DNA of 64,000 nt from Bisporella sp. PMI_857 (taxonomy: Eukaryota > Ascomycota > Leotiomycetes > Helotiales > Helotiaceae), in the NCBI GenBank assembly GCA_021307315.1, contig JAJSPD010000024.1:620001-684000 (forward strand), in the 5' to 3' direction. Below, one piece after another: positions 1-12,357 of this stretch. A model generated the notes under the pieces. It had not been told where the DNA came from. It did not search any database and saw only the letters and a program-made list of their open reading frames with translations. Every line of letters begins with the position of its first letter. The first letter of the stretch is position 1. The translations under genes were made by a program, and so were the position numbers.

Positions 1-2618
1 TGGAAAGACTGACTAATTGAGGTCGGGTCTTCTGGATACTTCCAACAAATTTATCCTACAACTTAATTATTTCGACGTCTTTAGCGATGAAGTTGAACAG
101 GCCGAAATTCCTTCTAGTGATATTTACAAGTTCCTGAATACGAAGAGGTTCACTTTTAAATGCTGCGACATAATCCTCGACGTCCCCTTTGGTGAGAGGC
201 AGAATGTCGATCTTCAGATTGGACGTAGTGGCAATTTTTCGGTTCGCAGCTCGTCAGCACTGTCCGTCAAAATTAGTGGCTGCTTCTGGTGTGGACATGA
301 GACCAGATCCTCTGTTATAAATGAGTGCTCGCTTTACAATGACAACTTCGGGAAATACTTACAACACTGTAGAGTGTCCCAATATATGTAGTGAATAAAG
401 CTATTAAGGCGATTGGGGCGTTCGGCCACTTGAATTTTTGGTGACTCTGGGTACACTGTCAAGTGATGTGCTCGATTTGATGAGCGAATAACATGGACTT
501 TGAAAATGGTTGCATACTCCCGAGAAGGTGTGATCAATGATAACGCACTTTTCAACACCATGAAGTATTTGCGAAGGACCACCCAAGGTATCATTGTCCC
601 ATGCTTACGAGGTGGCAGTAACTCAGATTCTTGGGAGAGCCTCACAACTTTCACTGCAAGTACAACCATTCCATCAGGTTATAGAATTCACCTTTTTTTT
701 TTGTTTTTCTTAATTCTTAACATTCTTTAGCAAAGATAATGAAATTGAATGGGGTTCTGGCATCAAAGGATGAGAAACAGCATGAATGAGATTGCAAAAG
801 ATACACTTTAATCTTTGACGTATAAATCTATCCTAACTGTCGAAAAACAAGATGGCCCTTTCTCTTTTACACGCGCCTGAATCCTTTGGATACATCAGGA
901 TCGGCTGGTGTGGTTCTGGATATACCCAGATAATGAGGTATAAAATATTGACAAGCGGGCATGGCATTCAGAGCTCAAGAATGCACTACTGGAAAATTCA
1001 CGAACGGCTGGACGAGTTCAGCCATGAACAAAAGGTCCAGGGATACGTACAGAGCGTGGAGTAGAACGTGCGGTGGCGGGAGTGCGACCAGATGTGATTC
1101 AGATTGAGTTTCTAACCTGAAACATTACGTGATTACTGTCTCTTGTGCAGGATCGAAGAAGCTTCGACCCCATTTTGCTTTAGTGTTCATGGCTGCTAGT
1201 ACCAGACTTCGGCCCGGTACCATAAACAACTATGGTTGCATGGCATTTGATCGTCGGCTGCCCACCCCGAAAACAAATAAGACAACCAACTTGACCCACA
1301 AGCTAATCTCATTCTGCACTACTGTACCGTATGCAAATCACAGCCTCCTCTTCTTCAACACCACGTGGAGTGCACATGTTCTCCTATGCATCCCGTCTTC
1401 CCTCGCCCGAAGCGGCTCACCAACCGAGACCTAAAGACGGACGACCGTAACTAGCAAACTCCAATAACTTGGCCAAATCTGCGTCGCTCAACAACTTGGC
1501 ACCAACATGAAAGCTAGACTTTGTAGACAGAATGAGCTAGAGTGGTGAGGTTTAGGTCAGAGGGTGAAGCAGAGGTAGGTATTAGAGCTGAGGAGAGGGC
1601 ATGGTTGGTTTGGATGAAGTTAAGATCATCCCAATTATCCCCTTTAAAACATCAGGGCAAAAGGTGGATAGATATGGAAAGCAGTTATAGGAGGACTAAA
1701 TTTGGTGTCTTGGTAAGATGTGCGCATTATGCAGGGAAGAGAAAAACTAAAATACGCCACTAGGCTTCCATGTTTACCATGGCAATTGCTGGCCGTCATC
1801 TAATCGGCGATCTGGCTGCACCAAATTATCGGTGGGTATGAACAAATCTTTCTCCTTTCCGATGTCGATCGAGGCAGCACGGTCTGTGCGGTTGGGCAAG
1901 CGATTGCGGGGAAAGTATTCATGCTATCGATAAATATCTGGCTATGATTTTGAGGCAATTGCGGATGGAAATTTACAGTTATTGTGCTATTTTACAGACG
2001 CCGAAGCGTTAGAAACTGCTCAGTTCTTGATACACTTTAGAATGCCTGTGAGAATTTGAACCACTCGACCAGAAGCTCAGTTGCAGGTTAAAGGACGAGA
2101 TCCTCCGTAACTTGGCTTTCCTACTTACCATTAACTCTAGACCCTCCAAGGCTCAGGTTTCACAGCTGGATTTAATGACTCGGGCATAGCTTTCATATAA
2201 ATTCCCCGTGAATGCTCTGACACAACCTTTCGTGGCCAATCATTATTTAGCGAGCCGCTCCAGTCCCATGCGCCCGGGACGAGGCAAGCCAATGTTGTTC
2301 TGAGTGGGTGAATTTGCTGCAGGAGACCATCTTTGCTGTCAGACTAATGATAGCCCTGAACTACTGCAGGGTCAAAGTGCAAATGTTGCCGAGGAAGAGC
2401 CAGGTATGTTGAATAGTTTGCCACGGAACCCACAAGTTGCCTCCGCAATGGACTGCAGATCCTGCAGTGCAGAAGGTCTATGCTCAGGTCTACTTTTAAG
2501 TATCCTATGTTTGATATCCTCTTAGTTTGGAAGGAAATCATGAACTGCTGAAGGAGCATTCGAAGTGGGCTGTCAACAGCTGGTATATGCATAATATAAG
2601 CATCTAAACATCTCAACA
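1..2618. other. No supported gene; possible relic at the left end
   Basis: No reading frame here has an initiation context, splice pattern or family motif that I can defend. The minus strand between about 1 and 670 looks weakly coding: it has a 111-codon open stretch (334-669) and, beyond a possible GTAAGT intron, a fragment containing LPLTKGDVEDYVAAF near 160-205, but stop codons interrupt it. It could be the decayed end of a gene cut by the window edge. The remainder shows only short chance frames. Confidence 0.4.
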
Positions 2619-3856
2619 ATGTCAGCATCGAAAACGGATTATCAGATTGCCTCGCTGGCGGCAGGATTTACACTGGGATTCGGTTTCCTTACGGTGTGGG
2701 AGGCAAGTAAGCAGACGAGACGGAACAAGAACCCCTTGAGAAGTACTTACGTCTATATGTTATGGGGTGAGATCGTGGTCAACATCGCTATTGGTATCAT
2801 CGGCTGGATATTCCTAGATGGCATCATCGGTCCAACGTAAGTAGAGAATTCTCTTAGAGTAACGTCCTCAACGCTGAAATATGAGCAGCGTACCCGTCCT
2901 ATTCTTCATCTTGTTCCTTTGGGTATTCGAGGTCCAGCTCTTGATGCAAATCATCATCAACCGTATCGCCATCATCGCCGAGAGCAAAAAGCAGATAGAA
3001 TGGATGAAATGGGGCACGGCAGCCTTCATCACCATGATCAATATTGCTGTATTCTCAATCTGGATTCCTGCTCATACAAATCCGCCTGTGAGCCAGGTGT
3101 GAGTAATTTCCCAACATTTGCAAAGTCGAAAATCTCTAATATGCCACACAGGTTTGTATCGATCAACAAATATTGGGATCGTATGTCAAAGGTGCTCATT
3201 TTGTTGGTAGATGCTGGCCTCAACTGGTATTTCTTGCACATTGTCAAGAAACGCCTTCTTGAGCAGCATGGATTGATGAAGTATAAGCCTTTGGTGAGCT
3301 TCAATACTAGGCTCATGATACTTTCAGTTGCCATGGACGTAAGCAAACTGTGATCCCAATTCCCCAAGCCATAATTCCCTAATCCCATTATTAGGCAATG
3401 CTTATTGGACTCATGTCTCTACCAAACGAGGTCGTCTACATACAGTTCCATCCTGTCGCCTATTTAGTAAAACTCAATATTGAAATGTCCATGGCCAGTC
3501 TCATCACACGCCTCGCACAAAGCAAGAATAACGACGCGCAATTCAACTCTCTCTCTTATTCGAACGGTCGTAACCGAACGATTAATGACCAGCCGGATAG
3601 CCACGATCGCGAGATTGCTCTGAAATCATTCACTCAGTCCAAGGTCAAGGCCACTCCATCAGACTCTGATTCCGAGGAAACTCGTATGGGTGCCATTCAC
3701 GGCCATGGAATCCACAGGACGATGGACTTTGAGGTCACAGTCCATCCAGCAGGTCCAAAGTTGGTGAACGAAGCCAAAGGCCCGAATAATCGTGGCGTCG
3801 GATTCCATAGCGAGGATGAGATGTCGTTGACGCACAATGTCGGGCACCCCAGGTAG
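2619..3856 (+). CDS. Fungal multi-pass integral membrane protein, about seven spans
   Basis: The protein is 359 aa, encoded by four exons (2619-2836, 2886-3098, 3152-3338, 3395-3856) with GT-AG introns of 49-56 bases whose phases agree. About seven hydrophobic segments fill residues 7-265, including MLWGEIVVNIAIGIIGW, VLFFILFLWVFEVQLL and the LVDAGLNWYFL span. The block LIGLMSLPNEVVYIQFHP followed by VKLNIEM is typical of a large, functionally uncharacterised family of ascomycete integral membrane proteins. The C-terminal third is hydrophilic, rich in Ser, Asp and His, and presumably cytosolic. I know of no established substrate or ligand, so transport or sensing would be guesses. The acceptor of intron 1 could be at 2885 or 2888, which adds or removes one Ser. 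Confidence 0.8.
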
Positions 3857-4896
3857 TACCTTTAAAGGCTGCCTAGGTAGAATGGGACTGGACGACGGTC
3901 CTGTCATGACGGTGGAACAACGATGATTATACACGAAAGACATCGTTATATCTTATTCCCCTTTCTTTTTTGGTAACAATTATGTACACTAGAACACCCA
4001 AAGCTCTTGAAGCTTCCTCAATACCGACTTGGCACTGCCTGAAGCCTGACATAAAGTTTAAATAATAGAAAATTTCTGTGGCAAGCAGGATTCATTATAC
4101 GGTTTATTCAGGCAACATTCAATTTTACAGAGAAATAATGGAACTATTACATACCTTATGATCTGGATCGTGAGCCCAAGTTTGAGTATCTCACAATTCT
4201 TTATACACAGGAAGAATATAATTCTTGAAGGTCCTAAGCTTGGTTCGTCTCAAATCTGTAGTCACCTCGACGTTTGGTAGTCGTATAAAAGTGTTCAAAA
4301 TATCTTGATCGTAAGGATCGATATATCCAAAGCCGTAGATAGATTCAAAATACGCTCATCCGTACAGGATCTATAATAAGTCTGTAGAGAGATTTTGGTA
4401 AACATAGATATATATTGAAAGTACAAAGTACCAAGATTGTCCGCCAAGACATGCTTGATGAGAAAAACCGAATGCGTCTGAGAGTTAACGCGAAAAAACC
4501 TAAAAGATATTCACCCTTAAAGTGTCGAGAAATGCAAACTTGGGGATATATATATTTCTTTGCGAAATTAGAACGCAACACCCGGCGGCTCCGAAAGGGG
4601 AAGAGAAAAGGGGTACTAAATGGTACTCTAGCTGTTGTAGCTCGCTAGCATGACACTAATGCGGCCGCTAGCTTAGTGGCCTCAGGACTCATGTATCGAA
4701 AGTGTTATCGCCAATTGTATCAGTGGACGCGGAATTTGACACGGAGCGGGAGAATCAAACTCGGAGCACTCTCTTTGCCCGCATATGGCGCATATTGTTG
4801 CTACCTTTGGACCCTGACCTATCTGTTGATGTCGAGAATATCAGAGGCATTGCGCCTCGGAGCCGACATATTTCTATCCCGCCCGAAGCTTGCCCA
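3857..4896. other. Intergenic; PIK1 upstream region
   Basis: No gene is supported. Short frames around 4415-4980 are explained by upstream extension of the PIK1 first exon or by chance. The PIK1 promoter and 5' UTR must lie in the distal part. Confidence 0.6.
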
Positions 4897-7800
4897 ATGT
4901 CTTGGGACCTGCTAAAGCGGTTCATCGAGAGCGATGTTTTCAACCAGAACCCTTTTCTCTCAGTAGCATATCTTTCGTAAGCCTTTCCCTTGCTCCTCAT
5001 GAATACCCGAGACTGATTCCTTGCTTAGTCGATATGCCGACCATGTTGGGATCACTTATGTTCTCTGCTCCAAGCTTCGGCAATTTAGCTACGAAGAAAT
5101 TGAATTCTTTCTACCACAGTTGTGCCACCTAGTCATAAGTGTAAACAATGAGTCAATGGCGTTGGAAGAATTCATTTTAGATCTTTGTGAAGAGTCTGTA
5201 AATGCAGCACTACTCGTAGGTTTCATGATTCCGAAGTTTTATGTGAGGAAGCTAATGGTATATATAGACATTCTGGCTATTCCAGACATACCTTCATGAC
5301 CTTTCTGCGAATCCACAATCAGAGGCCTTCAAAACGTGCCGGAGGATATATAACAAAGTTCAGCACATTGTGTTTGGAGTTGCCGAGCCTGCAAGGAATG
5401 AGAAAATTAAGGAAAATGTTTTGCCAGTCACTGTTCTGGCTAGTTTTGTTCTTGCGAGCGCTGCAGTACCGCTTCTTCCACGCTGGGCTGGTCCCTTAGC
5501 AATTGCTCAAGCCCGCAAACCTCAGCCGACTGGGGATGTCATTTCAGATGCAAGCCAAACGCAACAAAAGCTTATTCGAAGCCATACCACAACTCCTGGC
5601 TCAGCTCGCACAAGGCGAGCGAGGGACACTGGAAGAATTCCGAGTGCTCCTACTGTCGGTTTGTCGCCGGAGCTTCATCCAAGGTCTCAACGCGCTTCTT
5701 CCCTTACCAGGCCACAATCATCTGGATCTGGGCACAGGACACCATTGGCTACTCGGCGGCCTTCTCGACTTGATCTACGTGCAGCGGATCCTCGCCTTAG
5801 TTCCTCATCTCTCCCGTTGCCGGAGGCTCGCTCACCGAGAACTAGACCTGCAACTCCTGCCACGGCCGGGCTTGTCCAGCGTCCTGCGGAGCTTCTTAAT
5901 AGGAAACATTCTCATTTGTCAAGACCACTAACGCCATCAGTACTTTCCTTTGCACAGAAAACCAAGCTCTTGCGGCAAAATTACTTCCGTTGTGAAACCC
6001 AGTTCCTGACTGCTTTGGAGGATATTTCCAACCGTCTGGTGATAGTCCCTAAACCCGCGCGCCTTAGTGCTTTACGTGCAGAGCTCGCCCTCATTGCCCA
6101 GGACTTGCCAGCTGAAGTTGATATACCCGTGATTTGTCCTGCTTCGTTAATTGATGGCGTGCCTAGCAAGAGCCAACACCACCGTATTGTCCGTTTAAAT
6201 CCTGCGGAAGCGACTGTTTTAAATAGTGCGGAGAAGGTCCCGTATCTTCTGATGGTAGAAGTTCTTAGAGATGACTTCTCGTTCGATCCTGAGACGCCAG
6301 AGAATGAAAGGGTCTTAGCTCGGCTCTTGTCTGAGCAAGGGACGAGTCGGAGACGTATTTTTGATCTCTCTGAATCTGCACGACACTCTAACGGCACTAA
6401 AACTACCGAGATCACTGTCCCTGATAGTGTATTCGAGCCAATCTCAGGAGACCTAGGAAGCTCTCCGCTAATAAAGGCGTTAGATGAGAGCCCTCAAGGA
6501 GTAGAGAATAATATACCTGCTCAACCACCACGACTATCCAGTGGAGGCACAACACTCTCCACTCTGTCAGGGTTCGCCACACCAAGGACTTCTGGCGCAT
6601 CGACATCGCGCTCAAGTAGTCCTGGCCGAACAGGACGACAGATGACATTTCCCGGCGCAGGCAGATCTGGCGGTGCAGACCTACCAGATTTTGAGGCGCT
6701 TGCTACACACATGCGAACAGCATCTCAGATGTTAGCACAACTTGAGCTGACAAGCGGCAAACGCCCAAAAAGTGAGGTAGCTGCGATCCGTGCCAAGATC
6801 ATTGCAAGCATGCAGAGCTTGGAAGAACAAAGCTTTGAACAGGAGGATACTGTCGCTGCTCCAACTTTTGACATAATTATAGCCAATGCCAACGCTGCAT
6901 CGGCCAACGTTGGGCCAGAAGATATTGAGCAACAAATCGTAGCAGATTCTCCGATGAACAGCGGCGCTGGCGCAGCTCGAATGGAAAATGACCAGAAGAC
7001 AGGCGGCGTACAACGAAAAGGCGATAGAGATGATCCTAGTGCAGCCACATTTGGCGAAGAGTGGAGCGTTAAGAAAGAACGAATACGGAAGTCGTCTCCT
7101 TATGGGTGGATGAAAAATTGGGACGTTTTGAGTGTCATTGTCAAGACTGGGGATGATCTGAGGCAAGAAGCATTTGCATGTCAACTCATTCAAGTGTGTG
7201 ACAAGATCTGGCAGGATGCTAAAATTCCTGTATGGGTCAAGCGAATGCGAATTTTGGTCACTGGAGAATCATCAGGCCTGATAGAGACAATCACCAATGG
7301 CGTCTCACTCCACTCCCTGAAACGAAGCTTAACCCTTGCAACCATCGAAGCCGGTCAAAATCCGCGTGGCCGGATAGCGACCTTGAAAGACCATTTCGTT
7401 AAGACCTTTGGTCCTCAAGAAAGCGACGCTTATAAAGCCGCAGAAGACGCCTTCAAAAGATCTCTTGCAGCTTACAGCATAATATCCTATATCCTGCAGC
7501 TCAAAGACCGCCATAACGGGAACGTGCTTGTTGACAATGAAGGCCACATCATTCATATTGACTTCGGATTTATGCTTTCTAACTCTCCGGGTTCTGTTGG
7601 ATTTGAAGCTGCCCCCTTCAAATTAACTCAAGATTATGTTGATGTTCTGGGTGGGGTTGGATCTCCTGCTTTTGATGACTACAAGAAGCTGTGCAAGCAA
7701 GCTTTCCAAGGTATGAGTTTCCCGTATTGTAATATATGTTTCTGATTGCAAATAGCACTTCGTAAATCCGCTGATAATTTAATCGATCTTGTAAGCCTGA

Positions 7801-8052
7801 CGGGAAAAGAATCGAAATTTCCATGTTTCCAGTATGGCGTACTACAAGCAACCAACAGCTTACGACAACGTTTCCAACTTCATCTGAGTGCCGATGAGGC
7901 TGAGCAATTTGTTGAGACTGATTTGATTGGAAAGTCTTTGGGAAGCTATTATACACGACTGTAAGGACTTAAACACCGCTTTGGCGCAACGGGGGGAGCT
8001 AATCAGGCGTAGTTATGACACATACCAATATCGCACACAAGGTATATATTGA
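4897..8052 (+). CDS. PIK1: Phosphatidylinositol 4-kinase PIK1
   Basis: The protein is 984 aa from five exons (4897-4976, 5029-5215, 5268-7710, 7756-7960, 8013-8052); phases agree throughout. It phosphorylates phosphatidylinositol to PI4P, which in yeast drives Golgi-to-surface secretion. The N-terminal lipid-kinase-unique region begins MSWDLLKRF and contains NPQSEAFKTCRRIYNKVQH. A long low-complexity middle (about residues 205-700) is rich in Ser, Pro and Arg. The C-terminal PI3/4-kinase domain (about 720-960) has GWMKNWDVLSVIVKTGDDLRQE, the catalytic loop DRHNGNVLVD and the metal-binding IDFGF. The last exon supplies only the conserved tail YDTYQYRTQGIY. An upstream in-frame ATG at 4702 would add 65 residues, but the conserved start is at 4897. 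Confidence 0.95.
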
Positions 8053-8912
8053 TGGGTTCACCGACAAGATCTGGAGTTGCATTAAGGGGCGTTGGATATC
8101 CTGCATTTACATGGACGATGATCCTGGGGCCGGCAAGCACTGTGAGATAATTTTTGTTCACGAAGCATAAATATGAAGTAATTGTGAACGAGCTGCTTGA
8201 GGCAAGCGTCCTTCAACTTTGTGACGATTTTTTCGTACGTTGCAATTATCGGAGAGCATTCTTACAAAATTTGTGATCTTATTGTCCAAGGTAGGTGTTT
8301 ATCAAAGATAAGTTATAAACGTGTTGCCTCTTATGCCTGTTACTTCAAACATACCTTATTGAATATTCATCCCGTGAAGACGTGCTTCACTGCCGGATGA
8401 AATGCTTCAATACCCCTGGTGAAAGTTTTGGAAGGACATCTAAGTGCTGTCATTCTCACTGCATAGTGCGAATAAGCTCAGATTATCGCAATATGCCTCG
8501 CTCTATTCTAAAGTCTTTATTTAGTGCGCGTAGAAGCCGTTTAAGACAAAAGTAGAAACGAAGCTGCTACTGTTTTGCTTCGATCTGACCTGGGAACCTT
8601 TTGCCTCGAGGCTCGAAGGGTTGCTTCTTGTTCCCTGAAGGCTACACAGTCTCAGTCCTGCAACCTCATAGCCTTCGTCTTCACCTTTGATTATCACTGT
8701 CAAGATTACCACCGTCCTTGAACATCTTTCTTTTAACCACAAAATCATATAAAGCTTTTACAATTGCAGTGCCTGTGAATTGAAACATCGATTTAGGGCT
8801 ACTGACGCGTTGAGAACTTTGCGCAAGACTAGAAACGCCATTTCTGCGACAGTCTGAGTGACAGCACTTCCAATCTCAGTTGACAAATCACTCTCAAACA
8901 CGAACGATCACT
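8053..8912. other. Intergenic
   Basis: This stretch holds the PIK1 3' UTR and the promoter of the next gene. Frames at 8197-8400 (+) and 8521-8748 (-) have no recognisable features, and I see no RNA gene. Confidence 0.6.
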
Positions 8913-10185
8913 ATGTCTGGACGCAAAAGTGAGCCCGGGCATGAATGGACCCAGTTCGAGGTAAGGTATATTCAACTAAATTGATGATATAATTAGATCT
9001 GATCTTGAACAGCTACATACCCTCCTTTGCCTCATGGCTAAAGGCGTTCACATCGAAGAGCGCGGCAAGAGAACTGACGACGTCCGCCAGCTTCGTCAAC
9101 ACGCTCATGTCACCCTTGCTTCTGAGCTCAACGCAGCTGTGAACGGTAAGGACGGCTATGCCAGTGACATTCCCAAGAGAGAAGTCTCACGCATGATCGA
9201 TTTCATGTTGTCCGAGAAGAAGGCTGTTGTTGGACTAGGCGGTTATATGGAGCGCATGAAGGTGGCTAGGGTTACAAGAGGACTCCGCATGATGTGGAAC
9301 AAGAATTGCAGGCTGGATTACGATGGTACCCTGAGCGAGTGGGAGTTGTGGCGCAAGGCTGCTATTGATGGAACTGGGGCAGGATTCATTGGGAATAGCG
9401 ATGCAACGGATGTTGCTAATGGCGCTGAGTGTTCTGAAGCATTAGATTCTAGTACACTGGCGATATATGGAGGACAAGAACAGGAGTTACCACAGGAGAT
9501 TATTGAAGCATGGGAGCAAGCCGACCTTACAGTATCATCGGGAAGCCACTGGTGCCGCCCGGCTCAAATCTCAAACCTACCTATGGACACATTCGATATT
9601 ACTGCTGGGGGATACAGCTCTCGACCAAACTCTCAAGGCCACGAGTCCTTCGAATCGATCCCTCCACACCTTCAAGCTGAACCCAGATATCAGTGGAGAG
9701 ATCCAACCCTTTCCCCACGTCCAGCCGTCTCCATTGCTATTCCTGCCAAAAGACCAGAATCAACTCTCGCACCACACACTACAACTATCCAAAAAGGGGT
9801 CCTCGATGAATATGGCCGTCCTCTAACCGTTACCGACTACATTCCTGCATTCCAAAAAACAGGTAGAGGTGCAAAGAAGTCCACCAACCCAGCTACGGCC
9901 CACACGCTCCCATCCAAACCCCAGACCTCGTTCACAGACTCCGCCTATGACGAGAATGGCCATTCCCCTCATGGAGATGGCATGGATGAATCAGAAGTGG
10001 CTGGATTTAGAAGCAGAAACTTTCAAGACCCCGAGGAAGGTCAGGTTATCCTTGGTGTTGTTGGACGCCAGCAGCAGTATGGTGATGGTAAAGTTGTCCA
10101 CAAGGAGAAGCTGCCTTTCAATCGCTTTGAAGGCGCGCGAGGCGCGAACGAGTCGAGTGGAGATATTGGCATGGGTGATGGTTAG
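8913..10185 (+). CDS. Hypothetical fungal protein, 406 aa
   Basis: Two exons (8913-8960, 9013-10185) join in phase 0. The first exon encodes only 16 residues (MSGRKSEPGHEWTQFE) and the intron is 52 bases with a GTAAGG donor. The N-terminal about 115 residues look like a folded domain: LHTLLCLMAKGVHIEERG, then a positively charged helix-rich stretch with RVTRGLRMMWNKNCRLDYDG. This could be a small helical, perhaps DNA-binding, domain. After about residue 180 the chain is Pro/Ser/Gln-rich and looks disordered. I do not recognise the family. The compact helical N-terminus with a long disordered tail would suit a nuclear regulator, but this is inference only. Confidence 0.75.
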
Positions 10186-12357
10186 GATCAGTACAAGCTA
10201 CGAGCCTGGAGCCGCTTGAGCATTCAGTTGATGTGATCATCTCCTACGTTGAATTGCGGCGTTCCGGAGTCTGGCGCAGTTTAGGCATGGTGTTTGCGAG
10301 GCAGCGTAGGTTTTCTTTCCACAACAAAAATATGGTGGCTAGACAGGCATCTGGCTGGTTAGGGGTGAGATTTGCTTTATGGTCGATATTTTTCTACGTG
10401 CATTATGATTCATGGGAATTACGATTGTCTCGAAACTCAATGGATAGTTGGGAGGCTGGTTAGCTAGATGGCTAGCTAGCTTGAGGACGAAACAGAGTAA
10501 TCTTTCCTCGCATTATCCTAATTTTGCTATATTGGGAATGATCAGAAACCAGAATTCTACATCGGATTCGCATCTTTACAACCTTGCGATCAGTTCTAAG
10601 TAGATTACAAGACAGGATGTGAGAGGTAGCTCGAATTAAGCGAGAATAAACCCCTTTGTCTCAAACCATGAAAGATCTTGGCACTCAACTCGCATCGCCT
10701 TCAAAGGACTTTGCTTTCCGCTGATAAATATTTTCAGAGGGTACAGGTTAATTTGTCACACTATCAATTAAAGTTGGGTTCGGGGGGGATAGCTAAGCAG
10801 CTGTCCTGAACAATACAAGTCATCTGAGTCGTCTTTAACCATGGCTCCTTCTTGGACACCCCTTATTTTCCATTCATGTAGAACTCGATGGCTTCCTAAT
10901 TTTATAGGTTTACCTTTGCACTTCGTGAGATTCTGGAGCGAGTGACGCGCTCCAATCTTCTATAGTGCGTGTGTATCTAGTTTTGATCCTTGCGCCGGGG
11001 TCTGCTCAACAATTTTCTGGATTTGCTTAAATCAAAGACTTCATTTCGTGTTCTCGCTCATAATCGTGCCCATCTAGAACGCGCTCCAGGATTAATGTAT
11101 GGTTTTAATTGTGAAAGTTGAAACAGAATCCTACAAAAAGGGGTTGGCTCCACCAAGCATAGGTCCGAATGAAAACGAACAGCTGCAGGCGAGTGCCGTT
11201 TCGAGGAGTGTCATCATGCTTCAGACAAGGATGTATGCTGTTCACAAACCACATTTAGTTGGACCCGATCGATCATCAAATATTGCTTCAAATAGCGACG
11301 ATTCGCGCCTGCAATACAGTCAATGGCTGAGCTTTGAAACTTCTGTAGCCGGTACTGTGCGCATCTTCGAGCATTTGCCGGCATCCATCGGATTGGTACC
11401 AAAATATTATTTGGTTCGTTCTAAGGACTTTGAATAACATTATTCATTCCGTCCCCAAACTCCTCCTTCTGGTAAGCAGGAACGACGATCTTGGCACTTG
11501 CATAGTGGCCGCTGTTGATCACTGGTGGTGCTTGCTTTTGTCGAGGTTTGTCTCCTTCTAAGGGAAAATTAACTGGAGACTGTTAGTCACCAAACAGCAT
11601 CACGATAATGAGTAATCTTTAATCTCCTAAAAGCTTTCGGTGCACCTAGTCTGTACCAGTGTAACCAACTTTGAGTGAATCCATTGCTGGCAATGCTTTA
11701 TTTGCCGGGTGCTTACATGAGGACTGTGAAGCTCGATTTCCCGTCTTTGCTTGTATGCGTATATCGAAGTAGGCAAGATGACAGCAAGATCTGAAGGGAT
11801 GTTGAAAAAAGAACAAGGACCGACAATGAAAACGCTTCAGTTTAACTTTTGAATCAGACCACGGCGATGTCATTCACCGGAACCCATAGCCGCAACAAGC
11901 CTCTGCATCCTCCCGCAAAATCCGAATAATTGTGCCGAGTGTCAAAGACAAGGCTTCAGCATCATTAAGACACAGCTGTCCTGCCTATCGGACATGGAAA
12001 GCTGATCAGGGGCTTAATATAGCATACCCCTCTTTTTCCGTGTGTCCTTGAATCCTGGTCGGCTTGGAGATGAGGAGAGGTGTCTAGCTCTCATCCACCA
12101 ACGGGTGTAAATGACATGCGAATCGTTCTCTTCAGCATCTCTTCCAAGACATGAAATTGCTTTGGCACCCTCTGAACAAAAAGCCTCGAAGCCCTGTTGA
12201 CCCAAACGAGTCGTGTCATCACGTGTGCTTATTAATGGGTTAAGCAATACCATGCCAAGCCATGCCGATCATATTAACCTTGGTCGAGAGAGACGGAACA
12301 GAACTTGAACGACGAGATACGTCCGTTCGACGCCGAACATCCTCCGCGACCGAGATC
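10186..12357. other. Intergenic, about 2.2 kb
   Basis: I see no gene. The frames at 11099-11437 (+), 11646-11873 (-) and 12014-12253 (-) have no motif and no splice-linked continuation. An ATG at 12262 is in frame with the next gene and would extend it by 32 residues. Confidence 0.55.

Noticed and set aside
4640..4680. Clustered restriction-like palindromes (GCTAGC, GCGGCCGC)
   Set aside because: They look like a cloning remnant, but the flanks are continuous with genomic sequence and no vector sequence is recognisable.
5503..5931. 142-codon open frame overlapping PIK1 in another frame
   Set aside because: It overlaps the low-complexity Ser/Pro/Arg-rich region of PIK1, whose codons in the shifted frame give Leu-rich shadow sequence. 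No splice or start support.
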